DNA of 64,000 nt from Paenibacillus aestuarii (GTDB lineage: Bacteria; Bacillota; Bacilli; Paenibacillales; NBRC-103111): contig NZ_JAQFVF010000045.1 of NCBI RefSeq assembly GCF_027789125.1, positions 1 through 64,000 on the forward strand. The letters run 5' to 3'. This document shows, one piece after another, positions 42,395 through 51,677 of this stretch. The translations under genes and the position numbers were made by a program. Within the stretch, counting starts at the first letter, position 1; each line of letters starts with the position of its first letter. The notes beneath the pieces were generated by a model. That model did no database searches. It saw only the letters and a program-made list of their open reading frames with translations, and was not told where the DNA came from.

Positions 42395-44776
42395 ATGCAA
42401 CTTCGTTACCCACGCTACGCACGCAACTGGACGGAAGCGCTACCAATCGGAAACGGCCGATTGGGCGCCATGGTGTTCGGCGACCCGCAGGCCGAGCATT
42501 TGCAGCTAAATGAGGATACCCTTTGGTCGGGCACGGGGCCGCGGGATTGGAACAACCCGCAAGCAAAATCCGCGCTAACCGAAGTGCGCCGGCTGATCGC
42601 CGAAGGCCGGTATGAGGAAGCCGACCTCAAAAGCAAGGAGATGCTCGGCCCTTATAATCAATCCTACATGCCGCTGGGCGATCTGCGCCTGAAGTTCCGC
42701 CACGGAGGCGTGGTCAAGGATTACGAACGAAGCCTGGATTTGAAGGAGGCCGTTGCCAGAGTCCGGTACAGGATCGGCAATGTCGCATACACCCGCGAGA
42801 TGTTCGCGTCTTTTCCCGATCAGCTGATCGTGATCCGGTTAGAGGCTAGCGCACCGGGGGCTCTAAGCTTCAGTGCTTCTCTGGACAGCCTTCATCCGTG
42901 CCGGACGAGCGCAGCGGCGGACCGTTTGACCCTGCGAGGCGTTTGTCCGGAGCACGTCGACCCGAATTATTACGCTACCGATCATCCTGTCGTGTACGGC
43001 GAACCGGAATCGACCGAGGCGATGCGGTTCGAAGGCCGTCTAAGCGTGCAAGCTGAGAACGGGACTGTCCGGATTGATCAGGACGGACTTCATGTGAGAG
43101 GCGCGCATGTGGTGACTCTTCTGTTCACCGCGGCAACGGGCTTTCAAGGCTTTGACAGGCCGCCTGCCGCTTCGGTGGAAAGCATAGCGGCCGTCAACGA
43201 GGCGCGCATCCAGGCGTCCATGGCTAAAACCTATGAACAATTGAAGCAGGCCCACCTTCAGGATTATAAGCCGTTATTCGAGCGCGTGGAGCTTCATCTC
43301 GGCCATTCCGAAGCGAAGGAGCTGCTGCCGACCGATGCTAGAATCGCTCAAGACGGAGCGAAGGATCCGGGGCTTGTGGAGCTGTTGTTCCAGTATGGCC
43401 GATATTTGATGATTGCCAGCTCACGTCCAGGGACGCAGCCCGCCAATTTGCAGGGCATCTGGAACCGGGAGGTGCGGCCGCCGTGGAGCAGCAATTGGAC
43501 GATGAACATTAATGCACAGATGAATTATTGGCCGGCAGAGACATGCCAGCTGTCCGAATGCCACGAACCGCTGATTGACTATATTCACAATCTTGCCGTC
43601 AATGGCCGGAAGACCGCCGAAATCAACTACGGCTGCCGGGGATGGACGGCGCATCACAACGGCGATATCTGGTGTCAAACCGCGCCTGTCGGGGATTACG
43701 GACATGGCGATCCGGTGTGGGCGATGTGGCCGATGTCGGCCGCATGGCTGTGCCAGCACGCATGGGAGCGCTACGCGTTCAGCAAGGATGAACGTTATTT
43801 GCGTGAGCGGGCGTATCCGGTAATGAAGGAAGCAGCGCTCTTTTATCTGGATTGGCTGCATCCCGACGGGGACGGGCGCCTGATCACATCGCCTTCCACT
43901 TCACCGGAACATAAGTTCGTTATGGCAAGCGGTCAAAAGGCTGCGGTCAGCGCGGCCTCGACGATGGATCTGTCGTTGATCTGGGAGCTGTTCACGAGCT
44001 GCGTCGAAGCCGCAGATATCCTTGAAGAAGACGTGCCGCTTCGGGCCGAGCTGGCCTCGGCGCTCGAGCGGTTAAAGCCGCTGCAAATCGGCAAGCGGGG
44101 CCAGCTGCAGGAATGGTCGGAGGATTGGGACGACGAGGACGTTCATCACCGTCATGTTTCGCACCTGTTCGGCGTCTTCCCCGGACGGCAATTGACGAAG
44201 AAGGCTGCGCCTCAGCTGTTCGAGGCTGCCCGGCAATCGCTGGAGCAGCGCGGAGACGGAGGGACGGGCTGGAGTTTGGCTTGGAAGATCGGGCTGTGGG
44301 CCCGATTCCAGGACGGCAATCGGGCGCTACGGCTCATCTCCAACCTGCTTCAGTTGGTGGAGGATGACGGAACGAACTATCATCGCGGCGGTGTGTACGC
44401 CAACCTGTTCGATGCACACCCGCCGTTCCAAATCGACGGCAATTTCGGCTTCACCGCAGGTGTGGCGGAGATGCTGCTGCAATCGCATGCTGACGGGATC
44501 AGCTTGCTTCCTGCATTGCCGGATGCTTGGCCGTCAGGCTCGGTGCGGGGGCTGAGGGCCCGCGGCGCGTTCGGCGTCAGCCTGACTTGGGAGCATCAGC
44601 GCGTACAGGCGGCGGAGGTGGACTCGCGAGCGGGTGGAAGCTGCCGCGTTCGCGCAGCGGAAACATTGCTCTCGATCGAATCGGAAGGGCGCAGCGTTCC
44701 CTTCGAATCGGCTGAGGACGGTGAGGTCACCTTTGAGACGAAAGCGGGCCAGACGTACCAGCTGCGCTATCGGTAA
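42395..44776 (+). CDS. GH95 alpha-L-fucosidase-family glycosidase
   Basis: 793 residues, no signal peptide, so probably acts on imported oligosaccharides. N-terminal beta domain YARNWTEALPIGNGRLGAMV, FGDPQAEHLQLNEDTLWSGT is the GH95 opening signature; the (alpha/alpha)6 barrel carries NLQGIWNREVRPPWSSNWTM, NINAQMNYWPAE (catalytic Asn pair), STSPEHKF (candidate acid Glu) and FQIDGNFGFTAG (Asp). All positions important in characterised GH95 inverting alpha-1,2-fucosidases appear present; some GH95 members instead take alpha-galactosides. Own terminator after the gene, operator-like repeats before it. Confidence 0.92.
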   Translation: MQLRYPRYARNWTEALPIGNGRLGAMVFGDPQAEHLQLNEDTLWSGTGPRDWNNPQAKSALTEVRRLIAEGRYEEADLKSKEMLGPYNQSYMPLGDLRLKFRHGGVVKDYERSLDLKEAVARVRYRIGNVAYTREMFASFPDQLIVIRLEASAPGALSFSASLDSLHPCRTSAAADRLTLRGVCPEHVDPNYYATDHPVVYGEPESTEAMRFEGRLSVQAENGTVRIDQDGLHVRGAHVVTLLFTAATGFQGFDRPPAASVESIAAVNEARIQASMAKTYEQLKQAHLQDYKPLFERVELHLGHSEAKELLPTDARIAQDGAKDPGLVELLFQYGRYLMIASSRPGTQPANLQGIWNREVRPPWSSNWTMNINAQMNYWPAETCQLSECHEPLIDYIHNLAVNGRKTAEINYGCRGWTAHHNGDIWCQTAPVGDYGHGDPVWAMWPMSAAWLCQHAWERYAFSKDERYLRERAYPVMKEAALFYLDWLHPDGDGRLITSPSTSPEHKFVMASGQKAAVSAASTMDLSLIWELFTSCVEAADILEEDVPLRAELASALERLKPLQIGKRGQLQEWSEDWDDEDVHHRHVSHLFGVFPGRQLTKKAAPQLFEAARQSLEQRGDGGTGWSLAWKIGLWARFQDGNRALRLISNLLQLVEDDGTNYHRGGVYANLFDAHPPFQIDGNFGFTAGVAEMLLQSHADGISLLPALPDAWPSGSVRGLRARGAFGVSLTWEHQRVQAAEVDSRAGGSCRVRAAETLLSIESEGRSVPFESAEDGEVTFETKAGQTYQLRYR

Positions 44777-44791
44777 TGGATGAAAGGCCAG

Positions 44792-44825
44792 GCGGCGGAG
44801 TCTATTCGGCTCCGCCGCTTTTTTT
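44792..44825 (+). terminator. Rho-independent terminator after GH95
   Basis: GCGGCGGAG, loop TCTATTCGG, CTCCGCCGC, then T7. Separates GH95 from the importer operon. Confidence 0.9.
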
Positions 44826-44831
44826 CAGCCG

Positions 44832-44900
44832 TGTACCTGCCTGTATCAAATGTACCTTGCACATTTACGGCAACTGTACGCCCCTTAGCGAGGTGTACCT
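44832..44900. promoter_or_regulatory. Two pairs of TGTACCT direct repeats before the importer operon
   Basis: TGTACCT at 44832, 44851 and 44894, and TGTACGC at 44875. Spacings are 19, 24 and 19 nt. The two 19-nt pairs have the geometry of AraC-family half-site pairs (about two helical turns). Same motif and spacing as before GH95. Confidence 0.65.
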
Positions 44901-44937
44901 TTACGAAATAAGCGGAAATGTGGTCTTGTAGAGATAT

Positions 44938-44951
44938 GGAAAGCGCTATCA
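44938..44951. promoter_or_regulatory. cre-like box at the start of the importer operon
   Basis: GGAAAGCGCTATCA matches TGAAAGCGCTTTCA at 12 of 14 positions. It lies just before the preferred start of the first permease, suggesting roadblock-type CcpA repression. Confidence 0.45.
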
Positions 44952-44953
44952 AA

Positions 44954-45940
44954 ATGGGAGGGATGGATCTGGATACAGCAACCGTCAGGGAGACACGCGC
45001 TCCTGCTGAAGCCGTTAGGAAGAGATCGAAATTGTGGTCGGAGGCCAGCAAAAGCATCCGCAAGCATTGGCAGTTTTACCTGCTCATCATACCTGCCGTG
45101 CTTTACTTTATTGTTTTCAAATATATCCCAATGCTGAATGCTGTAATCGCTTTCAAGGACTACAGCGTCGTCAAAGGGATCTGGGGAAGCCCGTGGGCCG
45201 GCCTCAAGCACTTTCGTCTATTTTTCAACAATCCGCAATTTTGGGTGCTGATGAAAAATACGCTGTTCCTCAGCCTGTATCAGATCGCCATCGGATTTCC
45301 AATTCCGATCCTGCTTGCTTTGGCGCTGAACGAAATACGCAACGGCATTTTCAAAAGAGCGGTTCAGCTCGTCACGTATGCCCCTTATTTCATCTCGACG
45401 GTCGTCATGGTTTCGATGATTATGCTGCTGCTTTCTCCGAGACTCGGCGTTGTCAATATCTTGCTGCAAAGCTTAGGGCTGGACTCGATCAACTTCCTTG
45501 GCGTGCCCAGCATGTTCCGAAACGTCTATGTATGGTCGGACGTCTGGCAGGGAGCCGGCTACTCGGCCGTCATCTACTTGGCTGCGCTGGCCGGTGTGGA
45601 CCCGTCGCTTTACGAGGCGGCCAAAATGGATGGAGCTTCCCGCTTTCAAAAAATCGTTCACATCGATATCCCCGGCATTATGCCGACGGCTGTCATCATA
45701 TTAATCTTGAGCGTAGGGAACATCATGTCCATCGGCTTCGAGAAAATTTATTTGCTGCAAAATCCGCTGAACCTGGAAACGTCTGAAATTATAGCCACCT
45801 ATGTATACAAGATCGGTTTGTTGAACGCCAACTTCAGCTTCGCCACCGCAGTCGGATTGTTCAATTCCATCATCAACCTGATTCTGCTGCTGCTTGTGAA
45901 CACGCTCGCAAAAAAAGTTTCCAAGACAAGTCTGTGGTAA
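44954..45940 (+). CDS. ABC sugar importer permease (LplB/YteP type)
   Basis: About 328 residues with six membrane spans. N-terminal cytosolic arm, then HWQFYLLIIPAVLYFIVFKY and FKDYSVVKGIWGSPWAGLKH, a hallmark of the LplB/YteP subgroup. The ATPase-contact EAA loop is YEAAKMDGASRFQKIVHIDI. Pairs with the next permease and the binding lipoprotein to import oligosaccharides; no ATPase is encoded, so a shared MsmX-type ATPase is expected. In-frame starts exist at 44918, 44936, 44954 and 44963; 44954 is chosen for its GGAAAG and position after the cre-like box, but this is not certain. Confidence 0.9.
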   Translation: MGGMDLDTATVRETRAPAEAVRKRSKLWSEASKSIRKHWQFYLLIIPAVLYFIVFKYIPMLNAVIAFKDYSVVKGIWGSPWAGLKHFRLFFNNPQFWVLMKNTLFLSLYQIAIGFPIPILLALALNEIRNGIFKRAVQLVTYAPYFISTVVMVSMIMLLLSPRLGVVNILLQSLGLDSINFLGVPSMFRNVYVWSDVWQGAGYSAVIYLAALAGVDPSLYEAAKMDGASRFQKIVHIDIPGIMPTAVIILILSVGNIMSIGFEKIYLLQNPLNLETSEIIATYVYKIGLLNANFSFATAVGLFNSIINLILLLLVNTLAKKVSKTSLW

Positions 45941-45958
45941 AGGAAAGGAGGAGTCGCT

Positions 45959-46861
45959 ATGTCCGGATATGGACGACGCACCATCCGTGAAACGAACGGA
46001 GACCGGCTGTTCCTGGCGGCGGTATACACGTTTTTGCTTATCGCGCTGGTCGTCGTGCTTTACCCGCTGGTCTTCATCGTCAGTTCGTCCTTAAGCAGTC
46101 CGCTCGCCGTTTCGGCCGGGAAGGTCTGGCTGTGGCCGGTGGATTTGACGCTCGACGGGTATAGGGTGGTCCTAAGCAATCCACAAGTGATCAAGGGCTA
46201 TGGGAACTCGCTGCTGTATGCCTTCCTAGGCACGCTGATCAGTGTGACGCTAACAGTTGTTCTGGCCTATCCGCTGTCGAGAAGAACGTTCTTCGGCCGC
46301 AATGTGCTGATGATTTTCATTACGTTCACAATGCTGTTCTCCGGCGGTCTGATCCCTACGTATTTAGTTGTAAAGCAGCTGGGCATGCTGGATACCCGCT
46401 GGGCGCTGCTCATCCCGCAGGCGATCTGGGTATGGCAGATCATTATTGCCAGAACGTTCTTTCAATCGTCCATTCCTGAAGAGCTGGCGGAAGCGAGCGA
46501 GATGGACGGCTGCACCGATCTGCGCTTCCTGTGGAGCGTCGTACTGCCGCTCTCCAAGCCGATTATTGCTGTGCTGTGCCTCATGTATGCGATCGGCCAA
46601 TGGAACGCTTATTTCGATGCGCTCATCTATTTGAAGTCGCAAAGCTTGTATCCGCTGCAATTGATTTTGCGCAGCATTCTGATTCTGAATTCGGCGGCCT
46701 CGGGCAATATCGATGCGGCGGAGCAGCTAAGAAGGCAGCAGTTTGCCGATTTGACCAAATACTCGCTCATCGTTGTGGCCAGCCTGCCTGTCCTTGTCAT
46801 TTATCCGTTCGTGCAGCGGTATTTCGTGAAAGGGATGCTGATCGGCTCCGTCAAAGGATGA
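45959..46861 (+). CDS. ABC sugar importer permease (LplC/YtcP type)
   Basis: 300 residues, six membrane spans. Typical LplC pattern: LVVVLYPLVFIVSSSLSSPL, then LTVVLAYPLSRRTFFGRNVL and the EAA loop ELAEASEMDGCTDLRFLWSV, followed by VLPLSKPIIAVLCLMYAIGQ (WN). The C-terminal ...YFVKGMLIGSVKG is diagnostic of this subfamily. AAAGGAAAGGAGG before the ATG; 18 nt after the first permease. Confidence 0.93.
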   Translation: MSGYGRRTIRETNGDRLFLAAVYTFLLIALVVVLYPLVFIVSSSLSSPLAVSAGKVWLWPVDLTLDGYRVVLSNPQVIKGYGNSLLYAFLGTLISVTLTVVLAYPLSRRTFFGRNVLMIFITFTMLFSGGLIPTYLVVKQLGMLDTRWALLIPQAIWVWQIIIARTFFQSSIPEELAEASEMDGCTDLRFLWSVVLPLSKPIIAVLCLMYAIGQWNAYFDALIYLKSQSLYPLQLILRSILILNSAASGNIDAAEQLRRQQFADLTKYSLIVVASLPVLVIYPFVQRYFVKGMLIGSVKG

Positions 46862-46982
46862 CAAATCGAAACGATAAGGGAGGTGATGCGGGCAATCACC
46901 ATCGTTAGGAATCGCCGGTTCCGAACGTTAATCTAGCAGGGTTACCTTTTAACAATGTGAAAATGAAAGGGAGAGGGCGCTT

Positions 46983-48659
46983 ATGAAAAAATCAGTTTCG
47001 TTCATATTATCAATGCTGCTTATGCTCAGCCTCGTTCTAGCGGCTTGTTCATCCCAAACGGCCGGTGATAACAACGGGGCACCAGCACCAACTGCGGATG
47101 CCAAGGCTTCAGCAGACGGGGCCGGAGGCGGAGGCGCGCCGGTAACGATCAAAATTTTTGCCCAACAGGATGCGAACACGGACTTGGCGACGAACAGCTT
47201 CTCCAAGATGGCGGAACAGAAATTCAATATTAAGTTCGAATGGCAGACGGTTCCGTTCGACGGAGCAGCCGAAAAAAGGCAAATTTCTCTAGCCAGCGGA
47301 GATTACCCGGACCTGTATATGCTGATTCCTTGGGTTGACAACTTCTCGCAGACGGACATCCTTCGCTACTCGCAGCAGGGCGTCATTCTTCCGCTAGATG
47401 ATCTGATCAATCAATATGCGCCTAACGTGAAGGCGGCTCTGGACAAGTATCCTTATTTCAAAGCGATGAACACCGCGCCGGACGGCAAAATTTACGGATT
47501 GACGCAATTAATCGAATGCTACCACTGCTCCTTTCCGAACAAAATGTGGATCAATTCCAGCTGGCTGAAAAAGCTGAACCTGCAGATGCCTACAACGCTG
47601 GATCAGTATAAACAAGTATTGGAGGCCTTCAAAACGAAGGATCCGAACGGCAACGGCAAGGCGGACGAAGTGCCGCTCAGCGGTTCGATTGAAGATTACG
47701 GCGTGCACATTATCCCGTATTTCATGAACGGCTTCATTTACGACGACGACAAAACCTATCTTTTGCTGAACAACGGCAAAGTGGATGTTGCGGCCAATAA
47801 AGCCGAATGGAAGCAAGGCCTGCAGTTCGTGAAATCGATGTATGACGAAGGGCTTATCGACAAAGGCGCATTCACGCAAAATGCCACCGCACTCAAAAAG
47901 ATCGGTGACAATGCCGATGCGCAAATTTTAGGCTCCAGCGCCGCCATGCATCCATACATCTTCGTCACAGGAGGGTCGGATAACTCCAAAACGTACGATC
48001 CTGTTCCTCCCCTTACCGGTCCGAACGCAGGCTACGCGACATACAACTACCCGAGCGATCCGGGAGCGACCTTCGTACTGACGAACAAAGCGAGCAAGGA
48101 AGCGCAGATCGCCGCCATCAAATTAGTCGACTATATGTTCACGCAGGAAGGCCAAATCCGCGGCCATTTCGGCGAAGAGGGCAAGGATTGGAGAAAGCCG
48201 AAGGACGGCGATGTTGCCGTTGAAAAAAGCGCGACTCCGCTGCTGGCTACGATTCCGACGCCGACCGGCGAGAAACCGCACAATTCCGCTTGGGGCGCAA
48301 TGGCGCAATACTTCCAGCCTAAGTCGTTCCGCGACAGCTGGGTTGCCGCTACAGACCTGTATGATACGACCGGTTATGAGCGCAGATTGCAGGAGGCGAC
48401 CCATCTCTACGACGGCAAGCAGCCGAAAGAGGTGTTCCCGCATTGGGCGATCTGGATCGATCCTTCGACTGCGGACGAAGCGGCGATGCTGAAGACGAAC
48501 ATTAAAAATTACATCGATCAGAACGCGCTGCAGTTCGTGACGGGTGCCAAGGATTTGAACAAGGATTGGGATGCCTATGTGGCCGGCTTGGATAAGCTGA
48601 ATTTGAAGCGTTACCTGGACATCATGCAGCAATCCTACGATAAAGCGTTTAAAAAATAA
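46983..48659 (+). CDS. Extracellular sugar-binding lipoprotein (LipO/YtcQ type)
   Basis: 558 residues. Lipobox SLVLAAC with Cys22, a Gly/Ala-rich linker (DGAGGGGAPVT), then a long type-I substrate-binding fold: FEWQTVPFDGAAEKRQISLA, DYPDLYMLIPW and WINSSWLKKLNLQMPTTLDQ (YKQVL), as in LipO/YtcQ-type proteins of about 500-560 residues. Delivers oligosaccharides to the two permeases upstream. GAAAGGGAGAGG before the ATG. Three-gene importer plus glycosidase operon. Confidence 0.93.
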   Translation: MKKSVSFILSMLLMLSLVLAACSSQTAGDNNGAPAPTADAKASADGAGGGGAPVTIKIFAQQDANTDLATNSFSKMAEQKFNIKFEWQTVPFDGAAEKRQISLASGDYPDLYMLIPWVDNFSQTDILRYSQQGVILPLDDLINQYAPNVKAALDKYPYFKAMNTAPDGKIYGLTQLIECYHCSFPNKMWINSSWLKKLNLQMPTTLDQYKQVLEAFKTKDPNGNGKADEVPLSGSIEDYGVHIIPYFMNGFIYDDDKTYLLLNNGKVDVAANKAEWKQGLQFVKSMYDEGLIDKGAFTQNATALKKIGDNADAQILGSSAAMHPYIFVTGGSDNSKTYDPVPPLTGPNAGYATYNYPSDPGATFVLTNKASKEAQIAAIKLVDYMFTQEGQIRGHFGEEGKDWRKPKDGDVAVEKSATPLLATIPTPTGEKPHNSAWGAMAQYFQPKSFRDSWVAATDLYDTTGYERRLQEATHLYDGKQPKEVFPHWAIWIDPSTADEAAMLKTNIKNYIDQNALQFVTGAKDLNKDWDAYVAGLDKLNLKRYLDIMQQSYDKAFKK

Positions 48660-48689
48660 CGGTTTGCCGGGCAGGGAGAGTGGAGAGTC

Positions 48690-51056
48690 TTGAAAAGCAG
48701 CGAACAAGCTAAGCGGCATCCGATCGTCTGCGACAAGCCGGCGCCGGACTTTTTCGAGGGCGCGTTAATGGGGAACGGCGGTATTGGAGCCGTAGTGACG
48801 ACGCGTCCGGATGCAGTTGTTATTCATTTCGGTCATAACAACGTTTGGGACATCCGGATTGCTGAGGATAACCAAGAGAAGATCGGCACGTTTGAAGAGG
48901 TGTTCCGGCAGCTGCAGCGGATTCCGAAAGAGCTGGATTCGTTTAGCGAGGATGCCTGGTACCGCAAGTATTGCGAGATGACACAGGAAAATTACAGGAA
49001 GCCGTACCCCCGCCCTATGCCGTGCGGCTCCCTGCTGCTCGGCTATGACAGGCGCAAAGCGGAGGTGCTCGGTCATAAGCTTTTTATCGATCAAGGTCTT
49101 TGCGAGGTCTATTTCAAAGTCGGAGACGACGAAGCGACCCTGCAATTGTTTATCGAGCCTGAGCGGGACGTGATGTGGCTGAACCTCGTTAACGCCAGTG
49201 GAGAGTTCGGCGCTTTTTTCGACAGAGTGAAGCTCATTCCTGACCCGGATACGCCGGAGTCTTTACCGGCGGCGGAAACAGCGGTCTATCGCGAGCGGCG
49301 CCAGCTGTTCTTCAGGCAAACGCTTCCGCGCTCGCAGGACGGCGATGTCCCTCAGGATGGCGACAAAGCTTTTCGGCTGGATGTACGTGTCTCCGGAGAG
49401 ATCGCGGAAGCACCCGCCAAGGGCGGCGTTCAAGCCGCTCTCCTCTTGGAGTCGAGATCGTTCCTTGCCTGCGTGGAGCTGACGGAAGGTCTTGATGAAT
49501 CCGTCCTCTACGGAATCAGGGAGCTGGCCGCTCCCTCCGAAGAGGCGTTCGCGCAAGCATTCACGTTATGCAGTCAACATTGGACAACGTACTGGGACTG
49601 CTCCGGCGTAAGCCTGGAGGACGAATTTTTGGAGCGCATCTGGTATTGGAATTTATATTTCTACCATTGCTCCGTGAAGCCGGATGCAATTTGCCCAGGG
49701 CTATTCGCGAACTGGAGCTATCGCTCCATCGGATCGGAGTGGCACGGCGATTACCATATGAACTACAATACGCAGCAGCCTTTCTGGCTGGCGTTCTCCA
49801 GCAATCACGTCGACAAGCATCTGGCTTATGTCAATATGGTTCACCACATTTTACCGGTCAGTCGTAAGTGGGCGCGCAAATATTACGGCCTTCGGGGCGC
49901 TTACTATCCGCACTCCGCTTATCCGGTCGAGATGAACATCATGCCCTATCCGGTGCCGCATTGGGGCTGGGAAATTTGCGAAACGCCGTGGACCGTGCAA
50001 AGCTTGTGGTGGCATTATCTGTATACGATGGACCGGGACTTTTTGGCGGATCGCGCGTTTGAGCCGATGAAAGAGGCCGTCCTGTTTATGGTCGACTACA
50101 TGATGAGACCGGATGCTCACGGTGAGCAATGGGGGGACGGGCGTTATCACATTTTCCCGACGGTCGTGCCTGAGCTGTATGAATTGACGCCGGGCTTTAC
50201 GAAAAATGCCGATTGTCTCGTTGATCTCACACTGACGAAGTTTTTGTTCAGGGCTTTTCAGTCGGCCTGTGCGGCGCTGGGCAATGAGCTTGAAGAAGAG
50301 ACGCTGCTGGCTCAAATGAACGAGATTGAACGGAGCTTCCCCGACTATCCGACGGCCCATTCGCAGCGGGGAACCGTGTTCGTCTCGGTGACGGGCGAGG
50401 ATGCGGAGGTCGTCTACAACACGCCTAACGGCATTATGACCATATTCCCGGGGGAGGATCATGGCTTGCATTCCCCAGAGGATCAGTATGAAATAGCGGT
50501 CAACTCATATTTGAATCACCGCAACGAAGGAGGCAACGAACTCGTATTCTACCATCTGGCCGGAGCGCGTCTGGGCAAGCTTGATCTCGAGCGGTTCAAA
50601 CGGCAAATCGCCTACTGTCAGCTGCCCAACGGCACGTGTACCGATCGCGTCCTGCTTTCCGGCGGCCGGTACAACGATACGTTAAGCTTTGACTTTATGA
50701 GCCGAGTTGGCGTATGGTTCGAGAATTTCGCGCTGCCGGTGGTCATTAACGAGTGCTTGCTTCAAAGCTATAACGGCATTCTCCGGTTTTTCCCGAACTG
50801 GCCGACGGATCGGAAGGCTGAATTCGCCACGCTCAGAGCGGTCGGCGCGTTCCTGGTGAGCGCCGCATACGCAGACGGTGAGGCGCAGTGGGTGGAAATC
50901 AGGAGTGAAGCAGGCTCCGCGCTCCGGTTTTACAACCCGTGGGAGCAAGGCGCCCTGTGCATCACATCGGCGGGGAAGAGCACAATCCGTGAACGAGTAG
51001 GACACGTGCCCACCTTGCCCGGCGAAACAATCCGTCTAGTGAAAGCTCCCGTATAG
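48690..51056 (+). CDS. GH95-related six-hairpin glycosidase
   Basis: 788 residues, no signal peptide. N-terminal region FFEGALMGNGGIGAVVTTRP and VIHFGHNNVWDIRI parallels the GH95 start (IGNGRLGAMVFG, LNEDTLWSG). The helical barrel includes YHMNYNTQQPFWLAFSSNHV (counterpart of the NINAQMNYWPAE segment) and a late NECLLQSYNGILRFFPNWP. It is clearly related to GH95/GH65-type (alpha/alpha)6 enzymes but distant from the GH95 gene 6 kb upstream; activity not assigned. TTG start with GGAGAG upstream, 30 nt after the lipoprotein. Ends the operon. Confidence 0.82.
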   Translation: MKSSEQAKRHPIVCDKPAPDFFEGALMGNGGIGAVVTTRPDAVVIHFGHNNVWDIRIAEDNQEKIGTFEEVFRQLQRIPKELDSFSEDAWYRKYCEMTQENYRKPYPRPMPCGSLLLGYDRRKAEVLGHKLFIDQGLCEVYFKVGDDEATLQLFIEPERDVMWLNLVNASGEFGAFFDRVKLIPDPDTPESLPAAETAVYRERRQLFFRQTLPRSQDGDVPQDGDKAFRLDVRVSGEIAEAPAKGGVQAALLLESRSFLACVELTEGLDESVLYGIRELAAPSEEAFAQAFTLCSQHWTTYWDCSGVSLEDEFLERIWYWNLYFYHCSVKPDAICPGLFANWSYRSIGSEWHGDYHMNYNTQQPFWLAFSSNHVDKHLAYVNMVHHILPVSRKWARKYYGLRGAYYPHSAYPVEMNIMPYPVPHWGWEICETPWTVQSLWWHYLYTMDRDFLADRAFEPMKEAVLFMVDYMMRPDAHGEQWGDGRYHIFPTVVPELYELTPGFTKNADCLVDLTLTKFLFRAFQSACAALGNELEEETLLAQMNEIERSFPDYPTAHSQRGTVFVSVTGEDAEVVYNTPNGIMTIFPGEDHGLHSPEDQYEIAVNSYLNHRNEGGNELVFYHLAGARLGKLDLERFKRQIAYCQLPNGTCTDRVLLSGGRYNDTLSFDFMSRVGVWFENFALPVVINECLLQSYNGILRFFPNWPTDRKAEFATLRAVGAFLVSAAYADGEAQWVEIRSEAGSALRFYNPWEQGALCITSAGKSTIRERVGHVPTLPGETIRLVKAPV

Positions 51057-51120
51057 GGGAAAGGCCGCCCCGGCCGAGTCTGAAGTTATGAACACTAACG
51101 TATAGGCCTAAGCACAAAAG

Positions 51121-51153
51121 AACCGTCAGGAGGATATTTCCTGACGGTTTTTC
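51121..51153 (+). terminator. Rho-independent terminator of the importer operon
   Basis: AACCGTCAGGA, loop GGATAT, TTCCTGACGGTT, TTTTCC. Confidence 0.9.
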
Positions 51154-51388
51154 CAATTATTTTTCGCCAAAAATTGGATGATTCTACTAATCAATGAATC
51201 CGGTCTCTTTCTCTATTCTCGCATTTAATAGAAAAAAAGGATAGACATCCCGAAGAATGCTAGAGCTACTGGCCTAGCCTTGCTTCCGTCATAAAAATGG
51301 ACGAGCCGCCTCTGTGGTTTGACTCTATCAACACCCTCAGTCGTGTAATAGTATGAAATTATAAAAATGAAAGTGAGGTGAGATATCC
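51154..51388. other. Intergenic stretch
   Basis: No gene seen. Likely promoter region for the small gene at 51389. Confidence 0.35.
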
Positions 51389-51598
51389 ATGGGAATAAGA
51401 AGCGATATTGTTACTCTTTTTTTCAATAATGTAGCAGCAGAGATAACCGATTTCCGAATCATAGGTAGCGCAGATCCATGCACGTCGTTAATTAAAGTAG
51501 GGTTAAGGGTTTCTAACGCCAGAATTTGTCTGTTAAGAAATGGCTTTGTAATAGAGGAGAGAACGCAGAACATGCTTCGTTTCGTACGTATTTCGTAA
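51389..51598 (+). CDS. Small uncharacterised protein
   Basis: 69 residues; GAGGTGAG about 6 nt before the ATG. Starts MGIRSDIVTLFFNNVAAEIT and has a predicted beta-rich middle (LIKVGLRVSNARICLLRNGF). No family recognised. The opening resembles that of the tiny frame at 51678 (MGVRCDSC), so both may derive from one small-protein gene. Confidence 0.45.
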   Translation: MGIRSDIVTLFFNNVAAEITDFRIIGSADPCTSLIKVGLRVSNARICLLRNGFVIEERTQNMLRFVRIS

Positions 51599-51677
51599 TT
51601 ATCCGGCCCATCCTCATGGAAACTCGTGGAAATATTATAATGATATAGAGCTAGATAATTTATAAGGAGGTTATCGC

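Noticed and set aside
46862..46908. Tiny frame MTNRNDKGGDAGNHHR overlapping the end of the second permease
   Set aside because: It overlaps the permease stop, is very short and hydrophilic, and appears to be leader sequence of the next gene.
48690..51056. Calling this gene a second alpha-L-fucosidase
   Set aside because: Only the fold-level signatures match GH95; the catalytic Asn and Glu neighbourhoods are not clearly conserved, so activity is left open.
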